The notes: a model not told the origin generated them from the sequence alone. A stretch of 64,000 nucleotides of DNA from Acinetobacter sp. Marseille-Q1618 (GCF_902809855.1 NZ_CADDWJ010000001.1:682001-746000), one strand, 5' to 3'. Positions 45,118 through 55,243 are shown, counted from the stretch's first letter. Made by a program: numbers and translations.

Positions 45118-47151
45118 ATGTTGCAATTGGATGAACAACAACACATAAATCCACATCAGTGGACGGCACAAAAGCTATTGGCTATTGCGCCAGTATTGCA
45201 ACAGATATTTCATGATCAATGGGTATTTTTAGCGGATATGAATGCCCAAAATATGTTGCAAATGCATGTGGAAACTAAGCAACTTTCTATAGCAAATGGA
45301 TTATTATGCATTGATTTTAATAATGAAAATGATCTATTGCAGTTGCGTGTTCAAGACACACAACTGAGCTTTGATAAAATTTCTAAATTTATTTTACAAG
45401 AAATTACTTTTTTTACAGGGAATCGTTTATCGCAACATCCAACCACAGTAAAAACCAAAGTTCAGGTTTTACGTCAGATGCTGATGGAACAAGTGTTTGA
45501 ATGGGTAGATGCTGAAAATCATATTGAACAATTTATTTATACGATTTCAGAACAAGATGCTGAGCTGATTGATCAACTTTTGATGCAACAGCACTATTAT
45601 GACCAACCGCATCTAACTGAGTTTGCACAACAAGGCAGACAAATTCCTTTGGAAGTTGAGCTCAATATCAAGCATTTATGTTTGGTCAATTCAGTGAAAG
45701 GTGAACACTTTATTGCCGTAAATGAGCTGATCCCGATTTATGAGGAATTATGTTTTTCCGCACAGCAATTTTTACCTGAAGAAATTTATCATTTACTACA
45801 GTGTTTTTATCCTGAACAGTTTAATTTAATTCATTTACTTGATCGACAACAAGATTTTCAATTGTTACGTCAACATGCGAAAGAAAAACCCAATGTCATT
45901 GCCTATGCAAAATTAATGCATCGTGGCTATTGGCAATATCAAGACTTACTCGATAAAAAGCATTTCTTAGATGCAAAATGTTCGTATTGGGATGATACGA
46001 AACTGACGCATTTACCTGTTTTTTATCAAGTTAAAGCAGTGAATTGGCTATTTAAACAAAATCTTGAATTGAATTTGTGGCTGAGTCAATCTATACAAAA
46101 TCCAAACTTACGAGTTGCGGTGACCGCATTAAGTTTTGTGGATTGTAGTCGTATTCAGCCAAATGTGATTTTATTGACGTTAAAATATTTTCAAAATATT
46201 GCTGCGCGTTTATTTTTATTCGATTGCCAAGATCTCTCAGAACAACAACAGTGGTTTTTAAATCCTGAAAATCAAAAATACCGTTTAAATGAAAATCGTG
46301 AGCATTTAGATCAGAAAATTGCCATCAGTGCTTCCATGTTATACATCGAAGAATGGTTAGAATTGGTTCATCTTTTATCTCAAAATAACACAAAACGAGT
46401 TAAGCAATGTTATGCAAAACTCAGTCGAGTGATGCAAGCTTATATGCTGTTTTTACAGCAGCGTATACAAAACTTACCTAAAGCATTGTGGGATTTTATT
46501 GATCCTAAAACTCATCAACAGCATGATTTTTTTAAGGCTTTAAGACGGTCAAAATTAGAAGTTTCTGAGTTTCGTCAATATTTTCGACACCAATTCAACA
46601 ACCAAACGCGTTCAATCAGCATTTTTGATGCTTATGTGGCTGATTATTTACTTGATCATTTTTCACAACATCATGTTTTAAATAAAAATCTGACTTGGCA
46701 AGGATTATTCCATCAAGCATATCAATGGCATCAACAACTTGAGTTTGATACGACTTTAAACTATTTGAAAAATAGAATTGATATTGAACAATGGCAACGG
46801 ATTTCACCTGAAGCGATTATGTATTTTGAGGGTTGGTGCTTTGAGGAACTACATCAATTAGAACGTGTCATTCAAGAATCCGTAGATTATAAACATTGTT
46901 TAGCGCATTCATATACTGAACGTATGTTGGCACAGGAATATGTGGCATTTCACATTTACCCAGAAAAACAGCCTGCACAATGTTTAACTTTGGGTTGTAT
47001 CTATAAAGAAGATCAATTGCATTTTGATCAACTGAAATATCCCAGTAATCGTGCTGCGGATGAAGCGTGTTTAAGCAAGGTTTATGCATTCATTGCAGAA
47101 TTTAATTTGATGCTACGAAAACGACGTGCAGATGAACGAATTTTGGCTTAA
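45118..47151 (+). CDS. Large protein with PcfJ-like C-terminus, unknown function
   Basis: 677 residues, rich in Gln, His and aromatic residues, with no signal peptide or membrane segment. Residues 1 to about 580 match nothing I know. The C-terminal stretch (about 590-670) follows a PcfJ-like layout: an invariant HC after a charged helix (ESVDYKHCLAHSY), a strand VAFHIYPEKQPAQCLTLGCIYKE, then QLKYPSNRAADEACLSKVYAFI. PcfJ proteins are associated with mobile elements and phages. Upstream is the divergent alcohol dehydrogenase, and 60 bp downstream is a helicase on the same strand. Confidence 0.65.
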   Translation: MLQLDEQQHINPHQWTAQKLLAIAPVLQQIFHDQWVFLADMNAQNMLQMHVETKQLSIANGLLCIDFNNENDLLQLRVQDTQLSFDKISKFILQEITFFTGNRLSQHPTTVKTKVQVLRQMLMEQVFEWVDAENHIEQFIYTISEQDAELIDQLLMQQHYYDQPHLTEFAQQGRQIPLEVELNIKHLCLVNSVKGEHFIAVNELIPIYEELCFSAQQFLPEEIYHLLQCFYPEQFNLIHLLDRQQDFQLLRQHAKEKPNVIAYAKLMHRGYWQYQDLLDKKHFLDAKCSYWDDTKLTHLPVFYQVKAVNWLFKQNLELNLWLSQSIQNPNLRVAVTALSFVDCSRIQPNVILLTLKYFQNIAARLFLFDCQDLSEQQQWFLNPENQKYRLNENREHLDQKIAISASMLYIEEWLELVHLLSQNNTKRVKQCYAKLSRVMQAYMLFLQQRIQNLPKALWDFIDPKTHQQHDFFKALRRSKLEVSEFRQYFRHQFNNQTRSISIFDAYVADYLLDHFSQHHVLNKNLTWQGLFHQAYQWHQQLEFDTTLNYLKNRIDIEQWQRISPEAIMYFEGWCFEELHQLERVIQESVDYKHCLAHSYTERMLAQEYVAFHIYPEKQPAQCLTLGCIYKEDQLHFDQLKYPSNRAADEACLSKVYAFIAEFNLMLRKRRADERILA

Positions 47152-47211
47152 AACTTAACTTTTTTGTCAAAAATCGTTAGGCTATAGCGGTCTGATAAGG
47201 TCTAGGTTGTT

Positions 47212-48927
47212 ATGAAACAAGAAACTGCACTGAAACTCATGAAAACAGGTGAAAATGTCTTTTTGACAGGTTCCGCAGGTGCAGGAAAAACCTATACATT
47301 AAATCAGTATATAAATTACTTGAAAGTTCGCAAAGTGCCTGTGGCGATTACTGCATCGACAGGGATTGCAGCAACGCATATGAACGGAATGACCATTCAT
47401 ACATGGGCAGGTATCGGCATTAAAGATGTACTTTCAGATGATGATCTGAAACGCATGAAAGAACGTAAATATTTAAAAGAGCATTTGGAAAATGCCCAAG
47501 TATTGATTATTGATGAAATTTCGATGTTGCATGCCAAGCAACTGAATCTGGTTAATCAAGTTTTAAAATATTTTAAAGAATCGGATGACGCTTTTGGTGG
47601 GATACAAGTCATTGCCGCAGGAGATTTTTTCCAGTTACCCCCTGTAGGAAAAAATGATGAAAAAAACCGTGATAAGTTTTGTTTTATGTCAAATGCATGG
47701 GTCGAAGCTAAGTTTCGGGTATGCTATTTGACTGAGCAACATCGCCAAGATGATTCTGCTCTAAATGATATTTTAAATGCAATTCGTTCACAGAACATTC
47801 AACAGCAGCATATCCAAGCTTTACACAACACTCGAAATCAAGACATTGGTGATACTTATACGCGTTTATATACCCATAATATGGATGTAGACAGCATTAA
47901 CTTTAAACATTTAAATGAAATTTCAGGCACAGAGCACCAATTTGTTGCGGTCACAGACGGCAATGAAAAATTAATTGAAACTTTAAAATCTTCGGTACGT
48001 GCGCCTGATGAGTTGACTCTAAAAAAACATGCTAAGGTGATGTTTGTTAAAAATAATTTTGACATGGGCTATATTAACGGCAGTTTAGGGGAAGTGATTG
48101 GTTTTGAAGAAGATGATGAACTCGGGGTATTACCAAAAGTAAAACTTACCGATGGTACGACGCTATTGGTTGAGCCTGAAACATGGTCGGTAGACAATGA
48201 CGCAGGCAAAACTATTGCCAGTTTACAACAAGTGCCTTTACGTCTGGCATGGGCGATCACCATTCATAAGTCGCAAGGCATGACTTTAGAAGCTGCTGAA
48301 ATTAATTTGTCGCATACTTTTGAAAAAGGGCAAGGCTATGTGGCATTGTCCCGTTTAAAATCAATAGACGGCTTACGCTTACTTGGTTTTAATGAACAAG
48401 CTTTAGAGTTGGATAGTTTAGCCATTAAAGCAGATCGTCGTTTTCAGGAGCTTTCACTTGAGGCGGAACAGCATTTCTCTGAAGAAGATTTAACCGTTCA
48501 ACATAATGCTTTTATTCGCCATTGTGGTGGAACATTGAACGCTTCAGAAATTCAACGCAATGAGAAAAAGTTAGAAAAAAGTGCAGGCAAAACCAATTAT
48601 GCCACCGCAACTTTAGATGAAACGCGTGAACTATTTGAAAATGGCTATGAAATTCAAGATATTGCTCATGAACGAGGCTTGACACCTGCAACCATTATTA
48701 ATCATTTGGCAAAACTGCATCGTGAGCAAGGCTTGGATATTTCTGTGGCAAGTCCAGGTGAAGATGTATTAGAACAAGTGCGTAAAATTTATAAAAAATT
48801 GCAGAAACGCCAAGACCCTAATCATTTTAATGAAGATGGTGCAATTAAACTACGCCCGATTGTTGAGTTGAGTAATCCAAAAATGGGTTATGATCAAGTA
48901 CGTTTGGCTTTATTGTTCATTGAGTAG
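47212..48927 (+). CDS. Pif1/RecD-like superfamily 1B DNA helicase with C-terminal HTH
   Basis: 571 residues. Walker A is GSAGAGKTYTLNQ (from residue 20), Walker B IIDEISML near 100, motif III AAGDFFQLPPVG, and the C-terminal helicase motif WAITIHKSQGMTLEAAEI with GYVALSRLKSIDGL. This is the Pif1 type, acting 5-prime to 3-prime on DNA. After residue 460 a helix-turn-helix-like segment is seen (GYEIQDIAHERGLTPATIINHL), as in helicases with an HRDC/HTH_40 tail. It follows the PcfJ-like gene by 60 bp. Confidence 0.87.
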   Translation: MKQETALKLMKTGENVFLTGSAGAGKTYTLNQYINYLKVRKVPVAITASTGIAATHMNGMTIHTWAGIGIKDVLSDDDLKRMKERKYLKEHLENAQVLIIDEISMLHAKQLNLVNQVLKYFKESDDAFGGIQVIAAGDFFQLPPVGKNDEKNRDKFCFMSNAWVEAKFRVCYLTEQHRQDDSALNDILNAIRSQNIQQQHIQALHNTRNQDIGDTYTRLYTHNMDVDSINFKHLNEISGTEHQFVAVTDGNEKLIETLKSSVRAPDELTLKKHAKVMFVKNNFDMGYINGSLGEVIGFEEDDELGVLPKVKLTDGTTLLVEPETWSVDNDAGKTIASLQQVPLRLAWAITIHKSQGMTLEAAEINLSHTFEKGQGYVALSRLKSIDGLRLLGFNEQALELDSLAIKADRRFQELSLEAEQHFSEEDLTVQHNAFIRHCGGTLNASEIQRNEKKLEKSAGKTNYATATLDETRELFENGYEIQDIAHERGLTPATIINHLAKLHREQGLDISVASPGEDVLEQVRKIYKKLQKRQDPNHFNEDGAIKLRPIVELSNPKMGYDQVRLALLFIE

Positions 48928-49009
48928 TTTTTAATATTGAAAAAGATATTGAATATTACATTAAATTACTTTAATTTGATCAAGTAAAATTTTTAGAAGG
49001 AACTTTGTT

Positions 49010-49378
49010 GTGCCACAAATGATTGTTGAATATTCAGATAATATTAGAAATCTGGATCATCACGCGCTTATGTTAGATTTGAATCATGCATTATTTAATA
49101 CAGGTTTGATTGATCATCCTTTTAATATCAAAACACGTATACGTGCAAATCAAGATTTTTTGATTGGTTTTGGTGACAATAACCAAGCATATATTCATGT
49201 ACGTTTAGGCATCATGACAGGACGTAGCTTAGAACAACGAAAATTAATTTCAGATCAATTATTTGGTTGTTTAAAAAACTTTGAAAAATATCAAGCAACA
49301 GGCTTAGAAGTGCAATTATGTGTAGAAATTGCTGAGATGCTTAGGGATGTTTATGGAAAAACCAGCGTTCTGAAGTGA
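49010..49378 (+). CDS. CHMI-like tautomerase (5-carboxymethyl-2-hydroxymuconate isomerase family)
   Basis: 122 residues. A GTG start at 49010 with AGAAGG upstream gives Met-Pro-Gln, exposing the N-terminal catalytic proline of the tautomerase superfamily after Met removal; the in-frame ATG three codons later would lose it. PQMIVEYSDN and FLIGFGDNNQAYIHVRLGIMTGRSLEQRKLI are typical of CHMI. The usual role is in homoprotocatechuate degradation, but no such genes are nearby, so the substrate is unknown. Confidence 0.82.
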   Translation: MPQMIVEYSDNIRNLDHHALMLDLNHALFNTGLIDHPFNIKTRIRANQDFLIGFGDNNQAYIHVRLGIMTGRSLEQRKLISDQLFGCLKNFEKYQATGLEVQLCVEIAEMLRDVYGKTSVLK

Positions 49379-49562
49379 TGTATAAAGATTATCTATTATA
49401 TAAAAAGAGAGGTTTAGAATAATCGTGTCATATTATTTTTAAAAACAATATTGCACTATTATTCTTATTTTCCATAAATAATATCAGTTAGTTACAATTA
49501 AAACATGGCTATGAAGTAAAGCTTGATTGAGTGCTTTAATTCGGATGACAATCACGTTTATT

Positions 49563-50288
49563 TCACTGTAACTTTGAATCCTGTTGTAATTGTTGCAAAT
49601 ATAGCTGAAAAATTTCTTGTGCTTTCGGTTCTAAGTGTGCTGCAAATTTTTGATTATCAGCACGTAAAGTGGGAATATTCAATCCAGCATTGCGTAACTC
49701 ACACGTATGTCCGATTAACCATTTTTCCAAACTATTTGCTGCAACTTCTATATGAAACTGTAAAGCGAGAATATTCGATTCAATACGGAAAGCTTGGTTT
49801 GGATACAGGTCTGAACTTGCAAGCAATTCAGCATTTTCAGGTAAATCAAAAGTATCGCCATGCCAATGTAAAACTTCAGTATTTTCTAAAGCGAGTAGAG
49901 GGTTGTTGGGTAAATTTTTAATGTCTAATTTAGACCAACCAATTTCTTTTTGATGTCCTGCATAGACTTTTGCACCCAAAGCATGTGCAATCAATTGTGC
50001 ACCTAAACAAATTCCAATAGTTGGACGTTTTTGTTGAAGACGTTGTTTTAGATACTTAATTTCATCATTTAAAAAAGGATAATCTTCGGTTTCATAAACG
50101 CCAATTGGGCCACCTAAAATGATGAGTAAGCCTTCATGTTCAAAGGCTTTTCTAAGATCATCAACGCCAGCTTCAAAATAACGTACACGATAACCGAGTT
50201 GATAAAAAATATCTTCAAGGCTGCCTAAGTCTTCAAATGCTAAATGTTGAATCGCATAAATGGTTTTAGGAAAGTTGCTATTTGTCAT
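49563..50288 (-). CDS. Class I glutamine amidotransferase-like protein
   Basis: 241 residues. The nucleophile is Cys94 in GICLGAQLIAHALG, and the partner residues are His179 and Glu181 in LALQFHIEV. LHWHGDTFDLP is another family motif, and GGPIGVYETEDYPFL forms the oxyanion-hole region. It resembles GMP synthase N-terminal domains and YfeJ-type stand-alone proteins. Targets are unknown. A large plus-strand frame lies opposite the gene but looks like a shadow. Confidence 0.87.
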   Translation of the reverse strand: MTNSNFPKTIYAIQHLAFEDLGSLEDIFYQLGYRVRYFEAGVDDLRKAFEHEGLLIILGGPIGVYETEDYPFLNDEIKYLKQRLQQKRPTIGICLGAQLIAHALGAKVYAGHQKEIGWSKLDIKNLPNNPLLALENTEVLHWHGDTFDLPENAELLASSDLYPNQAFRIESNILALQFHIEVAANSLEKWLIGHTCELRNAGLNIPTLRADNQKFAAHLEPKAQEIFQLYLQQLQQDSKLQ

Positions 50289-50455
50289 GCGTTTTTATCA
50301 TATGTAAAATTTTAAAAATACTGTAGCAAAAGCGCAGAAAAAAATAAAAGCCATTCCAGAAAAATTGATAGACAATACACAAAAAGCACACGAATTTAAG
50401 TAATTTTTAAATAAGTAATTCTCAACAAATGTTCACTGTAATTTAAGTCTTTTAC

Positions 50456-51037
50456 TTAAAGCTTCTGTTGAGCTTGATGTTGTTTTAGTGCGGTATGAAT
50501 AAAGTATTTACTTGATTCTAAAATAGATCGTCGAATGTTGTCATCTAACACACTTCTTGCCAATAAAATTGCACCTACCAATTGCGACATAAAACCCCAA
50601 GCCAATTGCGCATCACCTAAATGTTGTTCAAAAAGCTGATAGCCTCGTATGAGTTCTTGTTGATAGGCAAGTTTAATTTCATTGTCAGCACGTGCAACTT
50701 CAACGGCAAGAGTAGGTAAAATACAGCCATGATCGGGATGATTTAAGTGTTGTTCCGATAAATAACGCTCAAGTTCAAAATCAACCCACGCTCCAATTTC
50801 ATTGTGTGGATTTTTTTGCCATAAATGAACGCTACGTTGTAATTCATTTTCTAATAGTGCTTTAAAGAGTTCATTTTTAGAAGAAAAATGCGAATAAAAA
50901 GCACCACTGGTCACACCAGCAGCTTTCATAAAACTGTCTACACCTGTGGCTTGAAAACCATTTTTTTTTGCTAACTGTCCAGAGATTGTGAGCAATTCTT
51001 GTCGTTTTTGTTGTTTATAACCTGCTTTATATCGCAT
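50456..51037 (-). CDS. TetR-family transcriptional regulator
   Basis: 193 residues from the ATG at 51037 (MRYKAGYKQQKRQELL). The N-terminal HTH is GFQATGVDSFMKAAGVTSGAFYSHFSSKNELFKALL, typical TetR. The C-terminal ligand domain is helical. It is divergent from the SDR gene, with an 104-bp gap containing a perfect inverted repeat; it most likely represses the SDR and isomerase genes. Confidence 0.87.
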   Translation of the reverse strand: MRYKAGYKQQKRQELLTISGQLAKKNGFQATGVDSFMKAAGVTSGAFYSHFSSKNELFKALLENELQRSVHLWQKNPHNEIGAWVDFELERYLSEQHLNHPDHGCILPTLAVEVARADNEIKLAYQQELIRGYQLFEQHLGDAQLAWGFMSQLVGAILLARSVLDDNIRRSILESSKYFIHTALKQHQAQQKL

Positions 51038-51089
51038 ACAAAATCCCACTATCTTTTTCTTGACGCTGTTTAAAAACTATAACATAGTA

Positions 51090-51106
51090 ATCGTTATGGT
51101 AACGAT
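51090..51106. promoter_or_regulatory. Candidate TetR operator
   Basis: ATCGTTA-TGG-TAACGAT, a perfect 7-bp inverted repeat with a 3-bp centre, between the divergent TetR and SDR starts. An extra ATCGTTA copy begins at 51105, overlapping its right edge. Confidence 0.68.
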
Positions 51107-51141
51107 CGTTATTTTATAAAAATGCGAAAAAGGAACAATAA

Positions 51142-51894
51142 ATGAGTGAAATATTGCATGAAAATCAGCAACAGAAAAAAGTCGCATTAGTGATTGGTGC
51201 GGGTGATGCAACAGGTGGAGCAATTGCTAAACGCTTTGCCAAAGGTGAGTATACCACTTGTATGACACGTCGTAATGCCGATAAATTACAGCCTTTAATT
51301 GAGGAAATTCAACAACAAGGTGGTGAAGCTTATGGTTTTGCTTCTGATGCACGTAAAGAAGAACAAGTCATTGAGTTGATTGAACATATAGAAAGTAATA
51401 TCGGTGCAATTGACGTACTCATTTTTAATATAGGTGCCAATGTGCCCTGTAGTATTTTAGATGAAACTGCACGTAAGTATTTTAAGATTTGGGAAATGGC
51501 ATGTTTTGCGGCATTTTTGGTGGGTAGAGAAGTTGCAAAACGTATGGTCACTCGCCAACAAGGAACTATTATTTTTACAGGTGCAACAGCAGGCTTGCGT
51601 GGCTCTGCCTATTTTGCTGCATTTGCAGGAGCAAAGCATGCTTTGCGTGCATTGGCACAAAGTATGGCACGTGAGTTAGGGCCACAAAATATTCATGTGG
51701 CGCATATCGTGGTAGATGGTGCAATTGATACAGAATTTATTGAAACTACTTTTCCAGAAATTTATGCAAAAAAGGATCAAGATGGTATTTTAAACCCTGA
51801 CCATATTGCTGAAAATTATTGGCATGTGGCACAGCAACCAAGAGATGCTTGGACGCATGAATTAGATTTACGACCGTGGATGGAGAAATGGTGA
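51142..51894 (+). CDS. SDR-family protein with the catalytic tyrosine replaced
   Basis: 250 residues. The NAD(P) loop is GAGDATGGAIAKRFA (19-33), and NIGANV follows the Rossmann fold. In the active-site region the expected YxxxK reads FAGAK (Phe161, Lys165), so the tyrosine is absent, and the preceding TGATAGLRG lacks the usual serine. Related proteins with this FAGAK variant occur, as I recall, in proteobacteria. Catalysis of ordinary ketone reduction is doubtful. It is divergent from the TetR gene and followed by the isomerase-like gene. Confidence 0.82.
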   Translation: MSEILHENQQQKKVALVIGAGDATGGAIAKRFAKGEYTTCMTRRNADKLQPLIEEIQQQGGEAYGFASDARKEEQVIELIEHIESNIGAIDVLIFNIGANVPCSILDETARKYFKIWEMACFAAFLVGREVAKRMVTRQQGTIIFTGATAGLRGSAYFAAFAGAKHALRALAQSMARELGPQNIHVAHIVVDGAIDTEFIETTFPEIYAKKDQDGILNPDHIAENYWHVAQQPRDAWTHELDLRPWMEKW

Positions 51895-51978
51895 GCAAAT
51901 GGTGATCTTGATTTAAACTATCAATTTAAATAAGTTTGTAACTAAGAAAAAGTAAGTTAAACAAAAAAGGAATCAATC

Positions 51979-52572
51979 ATGAATATTATTGAGTTTTATT
52001 TTGATGTTGGTAGTCCATATAGCTATGTGGGATTTCATCAAATTCAAAAAATTGCTGAAAAATATCAAGCAGAAATTATATGGAAACCGATTTTGTTAGG
52101 TGCTGTTTTTAAAGCGACTGGAAATAATAGTCCGATGGCTGTACCTGCAAAAGCTCAATACTCTATGACCGATTTGAAACGTTGGGCAAAATTGTGGAAT
52201 ATTCCTGTAAAAATGAATCCTAATTTCCCAATCAATACTTTAAATGCAATGCGTTTAATTACCGCTACTCAACTCTTTCAACCTGAACAGTTTTTAAAAG
52301 TTCTCACAGGTGTTTTTGATGCGATGTTTCATCATCCTAAAAACTTAAATGAGTTAACTGAATTGCTTCAAGTTGCTGAAAATGTTGGCTTGGATAAAGA
52401 CCAAGTAGAAGCTTGGCTGAGTGATGAAAAAGTTAAAAATGAGTTGAAATTTTTAACTGAAGAAGCCGTTAAACGTGGTGTTTTTGGTGCACCGACTTGG
52501 TTTGTTAAAGATGAAATGTTTTGGGGTGTCGATCATTTACACTTTGTTGAAAATAGCTTAGAGAGCGTTTAA
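51979..52572 (+). CDS. 2-hydroxychromene-2-carboxylate isomerase / kappa-class GST-like protein
   Basis: 197 residues of the DsbA-like fold. The active-site segment is FYFDVGSPYSYVGF, where serine replaces the DsbA cysteine, and the cis-proline region is GVFGAPTWFVKDEMFWG. It uses glutathione in naphthalene-pathway isomerisation in known members; here the substrate is unknown. It lies 84 bp after the SDR gene and probably shares its TetR control. Confidence 0.85.
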   Translation: MNIIEFYFDVGSPYSYVGFHQIQKIAEKYQAEIIWKPILLGAVFKATGNNSPMAVPAKAQYSMTDLKRWAKLWNIPVKMNPNFPINTLNAMRLITATQLFQPEQFLKVLTGVFDAMFHHPKNLNELTELLQVAENVGLDKDQVEAWLSDEKVKNELKFLTEEAVKRGVFGAPTWFVKDEMFWGVDHLHFVENSLESV

Positions 52573-52659
52573 ATAAAACATGCCATTGTATATATGCTTG
52601 ATTATTTATTGCGGTAAATGATGCATGATTTATATTTTAAATTTATCTTAAAAAACTGC

Positions 52660-52690
52660 TTGACCTTACCATGATGTCAATCTGTATGCT
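52660..52690 (+). promoter_or_regulatory. CueR/MerR-type promoter of copA
   Basis: TTGACC (52660-52665) and TATGCT (52685-52690) are separated by 19 bp. The left arm ACCTTACCAT matches the copZ promoter. TTGAC/GTCAA (52660-52664, 52676-52680) also forms a dyad. Confidence 0.75.
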
Positions 52691-52719
52691 TAAAACAGAA
52701 TCTTAAATGGGAGGTCAAT

Positions 52720-55197
52720 ATGAGCTCACAACAAACAAATGCAGCAGCATATCAAGAAACGTTAACCATTGAGGGGATGACCTGTGCCTCATGTGTAGGA
52801 CGTGTTGAGAAAGCGCTCAAAAAAGTTGAAGGGGTGGATAGTGCAAATGTCAATCTTGCGACTGAAAAAGCAGTTATCAGCTCAGCACAACCTTTAGATC
52901 GTCTTCAGTTAATCAAAGCTGTAGAACGGGCTGGCTATGATGTGGTCGCAGCTCCTGCTATTGAGTTAAGTATTGAAGGGATGACTTGCGCATCTTGTGT
53001 AGCACGTGTTGAAAAAGCACTTAAAAAAGTCGAAGGTGTGCAACAAGCCAACGTGAACTTAGCCACTGAACAAGCATGGATTCAAGCAGATGCAAGCGTG
53101 AGTAGTGATCGCTTGATTCAAGCTGTAAAAAAAGCAGGCTACGATGCCAAACTCGTTTCAGACAATAAAACTGAACAACAAGATAAAAAAGCCAATGAAC
53201 TGAACGAATTAAAACGAGATTTAATCATTTCTCTGGTTTTGGCTTTACCTGTTTTTATTTTAGAAATGGGCTCACACATGATTCCTGCATTTCATATGTG
53301 GGTCATGCACAATATTGGACAACAACAAAGCTGGTTGATTCAGTTTGTATTAACTACCTTGGTGTTGATTTTTCCTGGCCGTAGATTTTATCAAAAAGGG
53401 ATTCCTGCATTATTGCGTTTTGCACCCGATATGAACTCTTTGGTAGCAGTCGGAACCTTGGCAGCATATAGCTTTTCATTGGTTGCTACATTTTTACCGC
53501 ATGTGTTACCCAAAGGTACGGTCAATGTCTACTATGAAGCCGCTGCGGTGATTGTTAGCTTGATTTTGCTTGGACGTTATTTTGAAGCTAAAGCCAAAGG
53601 GCGAACCTCCCAAGCTATTCAACATCTCATCGGCATGCAACCGAAAACAGCACGTATTCATCAAAATGGACAGGTGTTAGAAGTCCCAATTTCACAAGTG
53701 AACAATGACAATATTGTTGAAATACGTCCAGGTGAGCGCGTGCCTGTAGATGGTGAAGTGGTCGAAGGGCATAGCTATATTGATGAGTCGATGATTACAG
53801 GTGAACCTATTCCTGTAGAAAAATCAGAAGGTCAATCTGTTGTCGGCGGCACAATTAACCAAAATGGAACTTTAAATATTCGTGCCACGGCGATTGGAGA
53901 GTCTTCAGTTTTAGCACAAATCATTCGTATGGTTGAGCAAGCGCAAGGTTCAAAGTTGCCGATTCAAGCCTTGGTCGATAAAGTTACCATGTGGTTTGTG
54001 CCTGTGGTAATGGGCTTAGCACTGTTAACATTTTTGGTTTGGTTTATTTTCGGTCCTGAACCTGCTTTAACTTTTAGCTTGGTTAATGCTGTGGCGGTAC
54101 TGATTATTGCTTGTCCTTGTGCAATGGGATTAGCAACGCCAACCTCAATTATGGTGGGTACAGGGCGTGGTGCTGAAATGGGCATTTTGTTCCGTAAAGG
54201 TGAAGCATTACAATTGTTGCAAGATGTACAAGTGGTTGCAGTCGATAAAACCGGTACATTGACTGAGGGAAAACCGACATTAACCGATTTTCAGGTCTTA
54301 GATGGCTTTCGGCGTGAGCAGGTTTTACAAATTGTCGCATCAGTTGAAGCCAAGTCTGAACATCCGATTGCTTTGGCGATTGTGGATGCAGCGCAACAGG
54401 AAAATATCAGCTTCTTGCCTGTAACAGCATTTGATTCGGTCACTGGTTCAGGGATTCAAGCCGAAGTAGAAGGGCAAGCTGTTCAAATCGGCGCAGACCG
54501 TTATATGCATGAAATCGGTGTGGATGTAAGTGCTTTTGAATCTGAAGCTGCACGTTTAGGTAATGAAGGGAAAACCCCGATTTATGTAGCAATTGGGCAG
54601 AAATTAGCGGCAATCGTTGCGGTTGCAGATCCGATTAAAGCATCAACCTATGCTGCAATTGAGGCATTACATAAACTAAATCTCAAAGTTGCGATGATTA
54701 CAGGCGATAATCGACATACCGCTCAAGCCATCGCCAATAAATTAAAGATTGACCAAGTCGAAGCAGAAGTTTTGCCTGATGGCAAAGTCGATGTGGTGAA
54801 ACAATTGCAGCAAAAATATGGGCGAGTTGCTTTTGTGGGTGATGGTATTAATGATGCACCTGCTTTAGCGCAAGCGGATGTCGGGATTGCCATAGGTACT
54901 GGGACTGATGTCGCAATGGAAGCTGCAGAAGTGGTATTAATGTCAGGCAATTTACAAGGTGTTCCCAATGCGATTGCGCTAAGTAAAGCCACTATTCGCA
55001 ATATTCACCAAAATTTATTCTGGGCGTTTATTTATAATATCGCTTTGATTCCAATCGCTGCAGGGATTTTATATCCAAGCTTTGGAATTTTACTCTCACC
55101 AATCTTTGCCGCAGGCGCAATGGCATTATCCTCAGTATTTGTTTTGGGCAATGCCTTACGTTTAAAATATTTTAATGCAGTTAAATTTGAAGTATAA
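52720..55197 (+). CDS. copA: Copper-exporting P-type ATPase
   Basis: 825 residues. Two N-terminal metal-binding domains carry GMTCASC (Cys22/Cys25 and Cys90/Cys93). The P1B-type core has the phosphatase loop [12 protein letters not shown], the transmembrane metal motif CPC (about residue 465 in [13 protein letters not shown]), the phosphorylation site [11 protein letters not shown] and the hinge [16 protein letters not shown]. It pumps Cu(I) to the periplasm. GGGAGG precedes the ATG. A MerR-type promoter and the following cueR place it under copper control. Confidence 0.95.
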   Translation: MSSQQTNAAAYQETLTIEGMTCASCVGRVEKALKKVEGVDSANVNLATEKAVISSAQPLDRLQLIKAVERAGYDVVAAPAIELSIEGMTCASCVARVEKALKKVEGVQQANVNLATEQAWIQADASVSSDRLIQAVKKAGYDAKLVSDNKTEQQDKKANELNELKRDLIISLVLALPVFILEMGSHMIPAFHMWVMHNIGQQQSWLIQFVLTTLVLIFPGRRFYQKGIPALLRFAPDMNSLVAVGTLAAYSFSLVATFLPHVLPKGTVNVYYEAAAVIVSLILLGRYFEAKAKGRTSQAIQHLIGMQPKTARIHQNGQVLEVPISQVNNDNIVEIRPGERVPVDGEVVEGHSYIDESMITGEPIPVEKSEGQSVVGGTINQNGTLNIRATAIGESSVLAQIIRMVEQAQGSKLPIQALVDKVTMWFVPVVMGLALLTFLVWFIFGPEPALTFSLVNAVAVLIIACPCAMGLATPTSIMVGTGRGAEMGILFRKGEALQLLQDVQVVAVDKTGTLTEGKPTLTDFQVLDGFRREQVLQIVASVEAKSEHPIALAIVDAAQQENISFLPVTAFDSVTGSGIQAEVEGQAVQIGADRYMHEIGVDVSAFESEAARLGNEGKTPIYVAIGQKLAAIVAVADPIKASTYAAIEALHKLNLKVAMITGDNRHTAQAIANKLKIDQVEAEVLPDGKVDVVKQLQQKYGRVAFVGDGINDAPALAQADVGIAIGTGTDVAMEAAEVVLMSGNLQGVPNAIALSKATIRNIHQNLFWAFIYNIALIPIAAGILYPSFGILLSPIFAAGAMALSSVFVLGNALRLKYFNAVKFEV

Positions 55198-55209
55198 AAG
55201 GTCTCATTT

Positions 55210-55243
55210 TCAGGGTTTAAATGATCATTTGTTTAAACTCTGA
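55210..55243. repeat. 12-bp inverted repeat between copA and cueR
   Basis: TCAGGGTTTAAA (55210-55221) pairs with TTTAAACTCTGA (55232-55243), with one G-T pair and a 10-base loop. There is no T-run, so it may affect mRNA processing or cueR translation rather than terminate. Confidence 0.5.

Noticed and set aside
49523..49921. 132-residue plus-strand frame
   Set aside because: It lies opposite the glutamine amidotransferase gene, which has a full set of catalytic motifs; the frame itself resembles no family.
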